A stretch of DNA of 9,038 nucleotides from DATMER01 sp036266195 (GTDB lineage Bacteria > Acidobacteriota > Thermoanaerobaculia > Multivoradales > UBA5704). The notes below the pieces were generated by a model. It was not told the DNA's origin. It made no database searches and was given only the letters and a program-made list of their open reading frames with translations. The position numbers and the translations under genes were made by a program. Below, piece by piece: positions 1 through 8,192 of this stretch (its first letter is position 1; every line of letters begins with the position of its first letter). The stretch covers positions 1 through 9,038 of the forward strand of contig DATANP010000659.1 in the NCBI GenBank assembly GCA_036266195.1, given 5' to 3'.

Positions 1-1102
<1,102 letters not shown>

Positions 1103-1106
<4 letters not shown>

Positions 1107-3517
1107 AGGGGTGGGTATCTTACTGGACGTCCTCCCCACCAGGCGAGCGCCGGCAGGAGGGCGAGGCCGAGGACGACCGCCCAGGCGGAGCGGACCAGGG
1201 GAGCGCGGTCGATCCGGAGGCGGACCCGGTGGCGGCCTTCCGGGACCTCGACGGCGAGGCGGTAGAGATTGGCCGGCACGGTCTTCGCGGGGCGGCCGTC
1301 GATCTCCGCCTCCCAGAGGGAGAGGTGCGAGCGCTGGATCACGAGGAGCCCGCCTCCGGGGCCGGCCGCGACGTCGAAGTCCATGGACTCCGGCCCGTCG
1401 TGGAGCCGCCGGACGGTTCCACCGGATCGGTGTTGAGGCGGGCCATCTCCAGGGGCCACGGCGTCGGTCCGGGCGTCGAAGTCCGGACCGCTGAGAGTCT
1501 GATAGGCGGCGTTCAGGTGCGGCGCACGGACGATCTTCCTCGGCAGGAAGGCGAGCGGCGCCCGGTTCAGGATTTCGTAGACGTAGAGGGTCTGGCCGAA
1601 GCTCGGGATCTGCGCCAGGAGCCGGGCCTGCGGCTCGGGCGGATCGATCGGGTGGTTCATGAGCAGCCGCTGGACTCCCCAGGCGGCGAGCATCCGCACC
1701 CGCTTGCCGTCGTCGTCCTTCGACCCCTTCATGGCCCCCTCGGCCATGCGGGCCAGGAAGCTGTCGAGGCCTTCCGCGGACGAATTCAGCTCGAAGCGCC
1801 GGTTCCACATCGGGCCGGTGAACGGGTAGAGCTCATAGAAGGCCCGGCGCTCCATCCAGTGCGCGCCCTGGCTCGGGAAGTCGCCCTGCTTCAGGGTCGA
1901 CGGGCCGAAGAGATAGTTGAAGTCGGCGTGGACGATCGGCACTCCCGAGGGCACCAGGTCCAGGGCCGGAGGCGGCGGCAGGCGGTAGGGGATCACCGAG
2001 TCGCTCGGGTAGAGCGGCTTCAGGAGGAAAAGCTGGACGGCGGCATGGAAGGCCAGGAGCAGCGCGCCGCCGAGTGCCGGCCGCCGCCGGCCGATCCGCG
2101 CCAGGAGGGCCAGGACGGCGACGGCCAGGACCGACAGGAAGGCCAGGCCGGCCCATCGGACCCTCTCGTTGTTCACGAAGGCGGGCCCACGAGAGGCAGT
2201 CCCCAGGCTCCCGACCCAGGAGGTGGCGGCTCCGGGGTTGAAGGTGAGGAAGGCCCAGAGCCCGCCGAGCGCCAGGGCCAGGACGAGGAGCGCCAGGGCG
2301 AAGCGGCGGCGGGCCCGGGCTCGCACCTCGTCCGGGGCGAAGAGGAGCCTCTCGAAGCCCAGGCCGCAGAGGAGCGCGGCGCCGATCGCGACCGGCAGCC
2401 AGAACTTGACCGGGTAGCGCAGCGAGCCGCGGCCGGGCAGGCTGAAGAGCCACTCGGCGATCGGGTTGAACCGTCCGAGCGACAGGAAGAGGCCGGCCGC
2501 GATTCCACCCCAGGCCCACCATCCCATCCGAACCCGAGGCCGGCCTGAGGCCACGAGCAGGCCGAGCGCCAGGAGACCGGGGTAGAGGGAAAGGTAGTAC
2601 GGCGGCACGCCGGTGAAGAAGCGGCTGCCCCAGAAGCTTCCCGGTCCGAGCAGGTCGGGCCGGCCGAAGATGAATGGGATGAGCCACTCGGCGGCCTGCC
2701 GCGGGTCCCAACTCGCCACGGTCGCGGCTTCGGCGGTGTAGCCACGGTGGCCGCGGAAGGACATCGGCAGGATGCGGCGGAACTCCTCGAGCTGCGGCAG
2801 GGCGAGGAGGAAGCCGACCCCGACGCAGGCCACCAGGAGGAGCAGGTGGCTCCAGGGCTCCTGGCGGCGAACCACGTCGCGCACCCAGGGTAGAAGCGCC
2901 GCGGCGGCCAGCAGCCCGGCGAGCAGGGCCATGAGCGGGTCGCCGCCCAGGAGAAGGAGACCCCAGAGCCCGGCGATCACAGGCGCCATCCGGCGGTTCC
3001 CCTGGGAGAAGCGGAGGCAGGCCGCGATCAGGGCCGGGGCGAGGGTCACGCCCGCGATCAGGTTGTAGAACGACAGGTGGGAGAGGTAGAAGCCGCTCAC
3101 CGTCCAGCAGACCGCGGCGGCCCAGGCGGATTCGCGCCGCAGGCCCCAGGCGCGAGCCATCCAGGCGAAGGCGAACGGCGCGAGCAGCAGGTGGAGCCAG
3201 AAGTGGGCGTTCAAGGCCCAGAACACCGGGGCCTTCAGGTAGAGCAGGTTGTCCGGGTAGAACGGCACCGCGTTCGGATTGCCGGCGAGCGGCTGGCCGC
3301 CGGCCCGGTAGGGCTCCAGGATCGGGAAGTAGCCGGAGCGCATGGCCACGGCCTGGGAGGTCTTCATCGGGAAGTGGGTGTTGAGCACGTCGCGAAGGTA
3401 GAGCGTCTCCGTTCCGCGGACGAGCGGCACCATGGCGAGGAGCAGGAATAGGACCAGCGGCAAGGCGTAGGGCCAGGTTCTCCGGCGATCGCGGGGATCG
3501 GTTTCGTTGGAATCCAT
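1103..3517 (-). CDS. YfhO-like multi-spanning membrane protein, putative GT-C type glycosyltransferase
   Basis: This is an 804-residue membrane protein resembling the YfhO family, whose Bacillus and Listeria members are thought to transfer sugars from polyprenyl phosphate to surface polymers. A first membrane segment (about 16-33) is followed by an outer loop with R42-D43 and NTHFP, a plausible GT-C catalytic acidic site, then PYRAGGQPLAGNPNAVPFYP (69-88). About ten further hydrophobic segments lie between 95 and 500. A soluble region (about 505-775) ends in a beta-rich stretch, LWEAEIDGRPAKTVPANLYR (734-753) and EGRHRVRLRID, the usual YfhO tail. A last membrane segment lies near 777-795. The ATG at 3517 has a purine-rich GAGGA (3526-3522) 4 nt upstream. 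The gene heads a two-gene operon with the biotin carboxylase (4-nt overlap) and is divergent from the UbiA-family gene. The family match is good; substrate and acceptor are unknown, and a purely structural membrane role is possible. Confidence 0.85.
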
Positions 3518-3533
3518 CTCTTCCTCTTAGAAT
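3507..3533 (+). promoter_or_regulatory. Putative promoter of the UbiA-family gene, with possible leaderless start
   Basis: The plus strand has TAGAAT at 3528-3533 (five of six matches to TATAAT) and TTGGAA at 3507-3512 (four of six to TTGACA), with a short 15-nt spacer. Transcription would begin about 7 nt after the -10 box, at or next to the GTG at 3541. No Shine-Dalgarno lies between them, which would fit a leaderless mRNA. This is inferred from consensus alone; the organism's sigma factor preferences are unknown. Confidence 0.35.
3518..3526 (-). promoter_or_regulatory. Shine-Dalgarno of the YfhO-like gene
   Basis: On the minus strand AGAGGAAGAG directly precedes the ATG at 3517. Its GAGGA core lies 4 nt before the start, slightly close but usable. 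It supports the ATG over any downstream start. The 23-nt divergent gap leaves no room for a full minus-strand promoter, so that promoter probably lies within the 5' part of the UbiA-family gene. Confidence 0.55.
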
Positions 3534-3540
3534 ACCGCCT

Positions 3541-4422
3541 GTGATCCGGCCGCTCGTCAAATCGCTCCGGCCCACGCAATGGGCCAAGAACCTGTTCGTG
3601 CTCGCTCCGGCGGTGTTCAGCAGCCTGCTGCTGCAGCCGGAAGTCCCCCTGCGCGCCGCCCTCGCCCTGGCCGCCTTCTGCTTCGCCTCCAGCGCCGTCT
3701 ACCTGGTCAACGACCTGCGCGACCGGGAGGAGGACAGGAAGCATCCTCTCAAGAAGTTCCGTCCGCTCGCCGCCGGCACGCTCAAGGTCCCGGTGGCCGT
3801 GGCCGCGGTGGTGGTCCTCCTCGGCGTGGCGGCGGCGATCTCGGCCTGGCTCGGCTCCGGCTTCGCGACGGTCCTCGGCGCCTACCTGCTCCTGAACATC
3901 CTGTATACGTTCTGGCTCAAGCACATGGTGATCCTGGACGTGATGTCCATCAGCCTGGGCTTCGTGCTGCGGGTGGAGGCCGGGGCCATGGCGGCCCGGG
4001 TGGACGTGTCGCGCTGGCTGCTCCTGTGCACGATCTTCCTCGCCCTCTTCCTCGCGTTCTCGAAGCGCCGGCACGAGATCACGCTGCTCGCCGGGGCCGC
4101 GTCGGGCCAGCGCCGCGTGCTCGACCAGTACAGCCCCGCCTTCCTCGACCAGATGATCAACGTGGTGACGGCCTCGGCGGTCGTCTCCTACGCCCTGTAC
4201 TCGGTCGCCCCGGAGACGGTGCAGAAGTACAACACGCGCGACCTGGTCTACACCATCCCCATGGTGCTCTACGGCATCTTCCGGTACCTCTATCTCATGT
4301 ACCAGCAGCCCGGCGAGCGCAATCCGACGGAGGCGATTCTCAGAGATCCGCCCTTCCTGATCAACATGGCCCTCTGGGGCGCCGCCGTGGTCTGGATCGT
4401 CTACCTGCGATCGCTTCTATGA
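3541..4422 (+). CDS. UbiA-family polyprenyl-phosphate phosphoribosyltransferase (decaprenyl-phosphate phosphoribosyltransferase, DPPR synthase type)
   Basis: By family knowledge this membrane enzyme transfers 5-phosphoribose from PRPP to a polyprenyl phosphate, giving phosphoribosyl-phosphoryl-polyprenol, the first step to lipid-linked ribose or arabinose (mycobacterial Rv3806c/UbiA). The 293 residues match the usual length. The N-terminus SLRPTQWAKNLFVLAP (8-23) is typical of this subfamily. The first aspartate motif NDLRDREEDRKHPLKKFRPL is at 57-76 (N57, D58, D61, D65), and its K-x-x-R-P-L tail separates it from quinone prenyltransferases. The second motif region is YTFWLK (122-127), D133 and GFVLRVEAGA (140-149), followed by the characteristic SKRRHEI (164-170). 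About eight to nine hydrophobic segments are visible. The GTG at 3541 fits the family's N-terminus but has no Shine-Dalgarno. The stop overlaps the next gene's ATG by 4 nt. The real lipid is probably undecaprenyl phosphate in a non-actinobacterium (inference). Confidence 0.9.
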   Translation: MIRPLVKSLRPTQWAKNLFVLAPAVFSSLLLQPEVPLRAALALAAFCFASSAVYLVNDLRDREEDRKHPLKKFRPLAAGTLKVPVAVAAVVVLLGVAAAISAWLGSGFATVLGAYLLLNILYTFWLKHMVILDVMSISLGFVLRVEAGAMAARVDVSRWLLLCTIFLALFLAFSKRRHEITLLAGAASGQRRVLDQYSPAFLDQMINVVTASAVVSYALYSVAPETVQKYNTRDLVYTIPMVLYGIFRYLYLMYQQPGERNPTEAILRDPPFLINMALWGAAVVWIVYLRSLL

Positions 4423-5537
4423 TGAGACTCCTCGAAGTCGTCGTCCGCTACTCCCCCTACGTGGGCGGGGTCGAGAACAGCGTCTACCACCTGGCGACCC
4501 GTCTCGCGCGGCGGGGTCACGAGGTGCGGGTGGTGTGCGCGGACGAGCCAGCCGGCGCGCCGCCCGAGGTGGAGGGGGTCGCGGTCGTCCGCCTGCCCTG
4601 GCGGTTCAAGATCGGCAACACGAACCTGGCGTTCGGGCTCTGGGAGGCGCTGCGCCAGGAGAAGCCGGACGTCATCCACACCCACATCCCGACCGCGTTC
4701 TTCTCCGACCTGGCCGCCTCCCTGGCCGAGGCGCTGGACGTGCCGCTCGTCCTCACCTATCACAACGACATGGTGGGAGAGGGCCTGAAGGGGCTGCTCG
4801 CCGAGGTCTACAACCGCGGCCGGCTGCCAGCGGTGCTGGAGCGGTGCTCGCGGGTGGTGGTGACGAACCCTCTCTATCCCCGCGAATCGCCGTGGCTCGA
4901 TCCGGACGACCCGAAGCTGGTCTGCATCCCCTGGGGGGTGGAAGCCGAGCGGTTTCTCCCTCCGCCCCAGGAGCCGCCCGCGCCTCCTCCGCTGGTGATC
5001 GGCTTCCTCAGCCTGCTCGACGTGCATCACCGGTACAAGGGTCTGGACGTGCTGCTCGAAGCCCTGGCCCTCCTTCCGGAGGCGCGGCTCCGGGTCGGCG
5101 GCAAGGGCGAGGATCTGGAGTACTACCGGCGGCTGGCGAAGGACTTCGGGGTCGAGGAACGGGTCGAGTTCCTCGGCTTCGTGCCCGACGCGGAGCTGAA
5201 CGCCTTCTACGGCTCGTGCCACGTGTTCGCCCTGCCCTCGACCGACTCCCGGCAGGAGGGCTTCGGCCTGGTGCTGCTGGAGGCCATGGCCTGCGGCCGA
5301 CCGGTAGTGACCACCCCGATCGTGGGCGTGGCCGGCGACGTCGAGCCGCGGGGCGTGGGCCTGGTGGTTCCCACGGACGAGCCCATCGAGTTGGCCGCGG
5401 CGCTCCAGAACCTGCGGGACCTCCCGGAGATGGGCCGCCGGGCACGGGAGCTGGTCGAGGAGCGCTACACCTGGGAGCGCGTGACGGACGACTACGAGGC
5501 GCTCTTCGAATCCTTGACCGGCTCCAATTCGAAGTAG
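4419..5537 (+). CDS. Glycosyltransferase family 4 (GT-B fold)
   Basis: A cytoplasmic, probably membrane-associated, retaining glycosyltransferase of 372 residues that moves a sugar from a nucleotide donor to a glycan or lipid-linked acceptor. The N-terminal acceptor domain begins MMRLLEVVVRYSPYVGGVEN with the glycine-rich GGVEN loop (16-20) and contains DVIHTHIP (84-91) and YHND (114-117). The C-terminal donor domain has the IPWGVEAERF linker (170-179), RYKGLD with K207, and the EX7E donor-binding motif E280-GFGLVLL-E288 followed by AMACGRPVVT. Start: ATG at 4419, or the adjacent in-frame ATG at 4422; the first overlaps the UbiA-family stop as ATGA. The open frame continues upstream inside the UbiA-family gene, but that part looks non-biological (Arg/Gly/Pro-rich) and is not part of this protein. 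No own Shine-Dalgarno is visible. Donor and acceptor cannot be read from the sequence. Its last 46 nt overlap the methyltransferase gene on the other strand. Confidence 0.93.
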   Translation: MMRLLEVVVRYSPYVGGVENSVYHLATRLARRGHEVRVVCADEPAGAPPEVEGVAVVRLPWRFKIGNTNLAFGLWEALRQEKPDVIHTHIPTAFFSDLAASLAEALDVPLVLTYHNDMVGEGLKGLLAEVYNRGRLPAVLERCSRVVVTNPLYPRESPWLDPDDPKLVCIPWGVEAERFLPPPQEPPAPPPLVIGFLSLLDVHHRYKGLDVLLEALALLPEARLRVGGKGEDLEYYRRLAKDFGVEERVEFLGFVPDAELNAFYGSCHVFALPSTDSRQEGFGLVLLEAMACGRPVVTTPIVGVAGDVEPRGVGLVVPTDEPIELAAALQNLRDLPEMGRRARELVEERYTWERVTDDYEALFESLTGSNSK

Positions 5538-6040
5538 AGCTCGTTGGCCGGCAGCATCCAGCAGCAGAACCGCTCGTAAAAGAGCGGGAAGGCGTTGATC
5601 AGCGCCGTGAGCACCCGGCTCGGGATCTCCCGCTTCTCGTTCTTGATCCAGAAGAACCGGATCTGCCGCTTGCGGATGCGGAACCGCAGGTGGGAGTAGA
5701 AGTTGTAGACGCCGCCCTCGGTGAAGTAGTCGAAGCTGTGGTAGCCGAAGAACCGCTTGTGGGTGGGGTCCGTGTAGGCGCCGAAGAACGACAGGTGCGG
5801 CACGTAGATGCGGATGACCGACCCCGGCTTGCAGATCCGCCGCAGCTCGGCGAGCAGGGCAAAGAGGTCCGACACGTGCTCCAGCACGTGCGAGGTGAAG
5901 ACCTCGTCGAAGGTGTCGTCGGCGAAGGGGAGCGGCTTCTCCAGGTCCGCGACCACGTCGATCCCGCGGATCTTCGCCAGGTCCAGGTTGACGTAGCCCG
6001 GCCGGATGTCCCGCCCGCAGCCCAGGTTGAGTCGTCTCAC
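5492..6040 (-). CDS. Small class I SAM-dependent methyltransferase
   Basis: A protein of 182 residues if translated from the GTG at 6040, or 188 from an in-frame TTG at 6058. It starts with motif I LNLGCG (4-9, GTG numbering), then GYVNLDLA with acidic D20, DLEKPLPF, and DEVFTSHVLEHV (45-56), all typical of methyltransferase type-11-like folds (COG4627-like). The C-terminal half, with DPTHKRFF, SFDYF and many aromatic and basic residues, probably holds the acceptor site. I prefer GTG because the family usually begins only a few residues before LNLGCG; neither start has a Shine-Dalgarno. The gene stands alone on the minus strand between two plus-strand transcription units of glycan genes, overlaps the GT4 gene tail to tail and is divergent from the GT2 gene. 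A role in methylating a sugar or lipid intermediate fits the context but is inference. Confidence 0.88.
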   Translation of the reverse strand: MRRLNLGCGRDIRPGYVNLDLAKIRGIDVVADLEKPLPFADDTFDEVFTSHVLEHVSDLFALLAELRRICKPGSVIRIYVPHLSFFGAYTDPTHKRFFGYHSFDYFTEGGVYNFYSHLRFRIRKRQIRFFWIKNEKREIPSRVLTALINAFPLFYERFCCWMLPANELYFELEPVKDSKSAS

Positions 6041-6048
6041 GGCCGAAG

Positions 6049-6054
6049 AGGATA
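6049..6054 (-). promoter_or_regulatory. Possible -10 element for the methyltransferase gene
   Basis: TATCCT on the minus strand (four of six matches to TATAAT) sits 8 nt before the GTG at 6040. No Shine-Dalgarno lies between, so transcription could start at the GTG. No convincing -35 box was found, and if the TTG at 6058 is the real start this element would be inside the coding region. Confidence 0.2.
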
Positions 6055-6065
6055 CCAAACGGTCA

Positions 6066-6104
6066 TGTTAGAGTACGGGCCGACTTTCAAACCCGTCTCG
6101 AGGA
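6066..6104 (+). promoter_or_regulatory. Putative extended -10 promoter and Shine-Dalgarno of the GT2 gene
   Basis: TG at 6066-6067, one base, then TAGAGT at 6069-6074 form an extended -10 shape; no -35 box is evident. Transcription would start near 6081 and leave a leader of about 30 nt. A GAGGA Shine-Dalgarno at 6100-6104 lies 7 nt before the GTG at 6112 and decides that start. The ribosome site is well supported; the promoter is tentative. Confidence 0.45.
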
Positions 6105-6111
6105 CTGCCGC

Positions 6112-7257
6112 GTGACCGACCCCCAGATCGAAGTCTCCGTCGTCATGCCCTGCCTGAACGAGGCCGGGTCGGTAGGGGTCTGTGTCGAGAAGGCCTGGCG
6201 GGCCCTCAAGTCCATGGGCATCCCGGCCGAGGTGATCGTGGTCGACAACGGCTCGACCGACGGCTCTCCCGAGATCGCCGAGCAGGCCGGGGCGCGGGTG
6301 GTCCACGAGCGGCGGCGCGGCTACGGGTCGGCCTACCTGCGCGGGTTCGCCGAGGCGCGCGGGCGCTACCTGGTGATGGGCGACTCGGACGACAGCTACG
6401 ACTTCCTCGCCATCCCCGAGTTCATCAAACCCCTCCGCGAGCAGGGATTCGACATGGTGATCGGCTCGCGCCTCAAGGGCAACATCCTGCCCGGCGCCAT
6501 GCCGTGGTCGCACCGCTACATCGGCAACCCGATCCTCTCCGGCATGCTGCGCCTGCTGTTCCGCACCAGCGTCTCGGACTCGCACTGCGGCATGCGCGCG
6601 TTCACCCGCGAGGCGTATGAGCGCATGCGGCTCCAGACCACCGGCATGGAGTTCGCCTCGGAGATGGTGGTCAACTCGCTGCGCGCCGAGCTGAAGATCC
6701 ACGAGATTCCGATCACCTACCATCCGCGGATCGGCGAGTCCAAGCTCTCGGGCCTGCGCGACGCCTGGCGGCACATCCGCTTCATGCTGCTCTTCTCGCC
6801 CTCGTACTTGTTCCAGCTCCCGGGTCTTCTCCTGATGATCGCGGGCGGGCTCCTGGTGCTGCTCCTCGCCGGTGGGCCGCGCGAGATCTTCGGCCGGACC
6901 TGGGACTATCACGTGCTGCTGTTCGGGGCGCTCGCGCTGATCCTGGGGTACAACCTGATCCTGTTCGACGTCTTCGCCAAGACCTTCTCCATGGGCGCGG
7001 AGTTCGCGCGGCCCCGCCAGTGGCTGACCCGGCTGTTCGGCTGGTTTTCGCTGGAGCGCGGGCTGGTCCTCGGGTCGATCCTCTTCCTGGCCGGCCTGTG
7101 GCTGGAGGTGAAGATCGTGCTCGACTGGATCGAGGCCGGCTCCGGACCGCTGATGGCGGTGCGCGGGGTGGTGATCGGGATGACCTCCATGGTCATGGGC
7201 GCGCAGACCGTGTTCGCCTCCTTCCTGGTCAGCCTGATGCTGATCGAACGGAGATGA
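6112..7257 (+). CDS. Membrane-anchored glycosyltransferase family 2, polyprenyl-phosphate glycosyltransferase type (dolichol-P-glucose synthetase-like)
   Basis: By family knowledge such enzymes transfer a hexose from a nucleotide sugar to a polyprenyl phosphate at the inner face of the membrane, giving a single-sugar lipid donor. The 381 residues contain a GT-A domain (about 1-225): VSVVMPCLNEAGSVG (8-22), VIVVDNGSTDGS (41-52), the GYGSAYLRGF loop (70-79), the metal-binding DSDDSYD (91-97), VIGSRLKG (116-123) and DSHCGMRAF (156-164). The last 150 residues hold about four hydrophobic segments (near 233-254, 266-288, 316-333 and 350-377), more than in plain dolichol-P-mannose synthases. The GTG at 6112 has a good Shine-Dalgarno. 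The stop overlaps the ATG of the flippase-like gene by 4 nt (ATGA), so the two proteins are probably made in step. The sugar and lipid are not determined by the sequence. Confidence 0.92.
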   Translation: MTDPQIEVSVVMPCLNEAGSVGVCVEKAWRALKSMGIPAEVIVVDNGSTDGSPEIAEQAGARVVHERRRGYGSAYLRGFAEARGRYLVMGDSDDSYDFLAIPEFIKPLREQGFDMVIGSRLKGNILPGAMPWSHRYIGNPILSGMLRLLFRTSVSDSHCGMRAFTREAYERMRLQTTGMEFASEMVVNSLRAELKIHEIPITYHPRIGESKLSGLRDAWRHIRFMLLFSPSYLFQLPGLLLMIAGGLLVLLLAGGPREIFGRTWDYHVLLFGALALILGYNLILFDVFAKTFSMGAEFARPRQWLTRLFGWFSLERGLVLGSILFLAGLWLEVKIVLDWIEAGSGPLMAVRGVVIGMTSMVMGAQTVFASFLVSLMLIERR

Positions 7258-8192
7258 ACGTCAAGGAAGCCGCCCGCCGCTGGCTCCCCTGGCTGGTGGC
7301 TGCGGCGATCCTCGCGGTCCTGGTCCGCGAGATCCGGCTGGAGCCGCTGCGCGAGGCGTTCCAGCACGGCGCCTACCTGGCGCTCTCGCTGTTCATCGTC
7401 TTCGAGCTGGTGATCACCCTGCCGGTGGACGCCTTCGCCACCCGGGCGGCGCTCGACGCGGTCGGCATCCCGCGGCCGTTTTTAGAAGTGATGTACGCGC
7501 GCGGCGCGAGCTACCTGCTCGGCCTGCTCTCCTACATCGCGGGCCAGGGCGGGATGGGTTTCTATCTGGTGCGGACCGGCGTGCCGGTCGCCCGCTCGGC
7601 CGGGGCCGTTCTCTTTTTAATGGTGGCGAACGGGATCGTGCTGGTGCTGCTCGGCGCCACGGGCTTGGCGGTCGAGATGGCCCGGGGCGGGCTGGCCGGG
7701 GTGCCGACCGAGCTGCTGGCCCTGACGATCGCAGCGGCCCTGGCGGGCACGGTCGTCTATGGGATCGTGATCGCTCTGCGTCCGAAGTGGCTCGCCCGGT
7801 ATAGCCTCCTGGCGCCGCTGTTCGACGCCGGGGTGCGGGGGAACGCGCGGGCGGTGCTCGCCCGCTTTCCCCACATGCTGCTCCTGGCCGTGCTCCACTG
7901 GCTGGCGTTCCGGATCTGGGGGATCGCGGTGCCGGCCGTGCCCGGGCTGGCGCTCAATCCGATCGTCCTCCTCCTCTCGGCGCTGCCGGTGACCCCGGGC
8001 GGGCTCGGGACGACACAGGCATTGCAGGTGCTGTTCTTCAGCCCGTGGGCCGCCGGTGCCACGGCCGACGACCGGGCCGCCTCGGTGCTGGCCTTCAGCC
8101 TGGTCCACCACGTGGTCAACCTGATCGTGCAGGCGGCGCTCGGGCTGGCCTGCCTGGCGCCCTTCCGCCGGCGCGTGCCGAGAATACCGTGA
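7254..8192 (+). CDS. Flippase-like membrane protein with lysylphosphatidylglycerol synthase transmembrane (LPG_synthase_TM, UPF0104) domain
   Basis: An integral membrane protein of 312 residues with about seven to eight hydrophobic segments (for example 11-24, 41-58, 83-104, 117-141, 151-175, 205-222, 234-247 and 277-301). YLLGLLSYIAGQGGMGFYLV (87-106) and LPVTPGGLGTTQA (244-256) match the conserved region of the LPG_synthase_TM family, which includes the membrane half of MprF and AglD-like proteins. No aminoacyl-transferase domain is present, so this is not a full MprF. Proteins of this type are often encoded beside polyprenyl-phosphate GT2 enzymes, and a role in flipping or handling the lipid-linked sugar is suggested, not proven. 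The ATG at 7254 overlaps the GT2 stop, with GGAG directly adjacent to it, too close for a standard ribosome site. The stop overlaps the next GTG. Two TTA leucine codons (7482-7484, 7617-7619) stand out. Confidence 0.85.
   Translation: MNVKEAARRWLPWLVAAAILAVLVREIRLEPLREAFQHGAYLALSLFIVFELVITLPVDAFATRAALDAVGIPRPFLEVMYARGASYLLGLLSYIAGQGGMGFYLVRTGVPVARSAGAVLFLMVANGIVLVLLGATGLAVEMARGGLAGVPTELLALTIAAALAGTVVYGIVIALRPKWLARYSLLAPLFDAGVRGNARAVLARFPHMLLLAVLHWLAFRIWGIAVPAVPGLALNPIVLLLSALPVTPGGLGTTQALQVLFFSPWAAGATADDRAASVLAFSLVHHVVNLIVQAALGLACLAPFRRRVPRIP

Noticed and set aside
1229..3451. Plus-strand open frames opposite the YfhO-like gene (1229-2548, 3077-3451)
   Set aside because: Compositionally biased translations with no motif, lying opposite a gene with clear membrane topology and family features.
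3529..3560. Minus-strand TTGACG (3560-3555) with TATTCT (3534-3529) as a promoter for the YfhO-like gene
   Set aside because: The spacer would be 20 nt, and the transcript start would fall inside the Shine-Dalgarno of the same gene.
3579..4418. Long in-frame upstream extension of the GT4 reading frame (652 codons in total)
   Set aside because: The extra part is the +2 shadow of the UbiA-family gene, rich in Arg, Gly and Pro with no motif; the GT4 family N-terminus begins at 4419.
5480..5600. Rho-independent terminator between GT4 and methyltransferase
   Set aside because: No GC-rich stem followed by a T run was seen on either strand; the genes overlap here.
4535..6115. Plus-strand open frame of 526 codons across the GT4 and methyltransferase genes
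   Set aside because: Low-complexity Arg/Gly/Ala/Glu composition, antisense to the methyltransferase and out of frame with GT4; a typical GC-rich shadow.
7614..7620. Programmed -1 frameshift site at CTTTTTA
   Set aside because: The heptamer does not follow the X-XXY-YYZ pattern in the reading frame, and the protein continues with normal family sequence in frame 0.
3529..8189. AGAATACCG occurring just before two GTG starts (3529-3537 and 8181-8189)
   Set aside because: A 9-nt match is expected many times by chance in 9 kb, and its distance to the two start codons differs.
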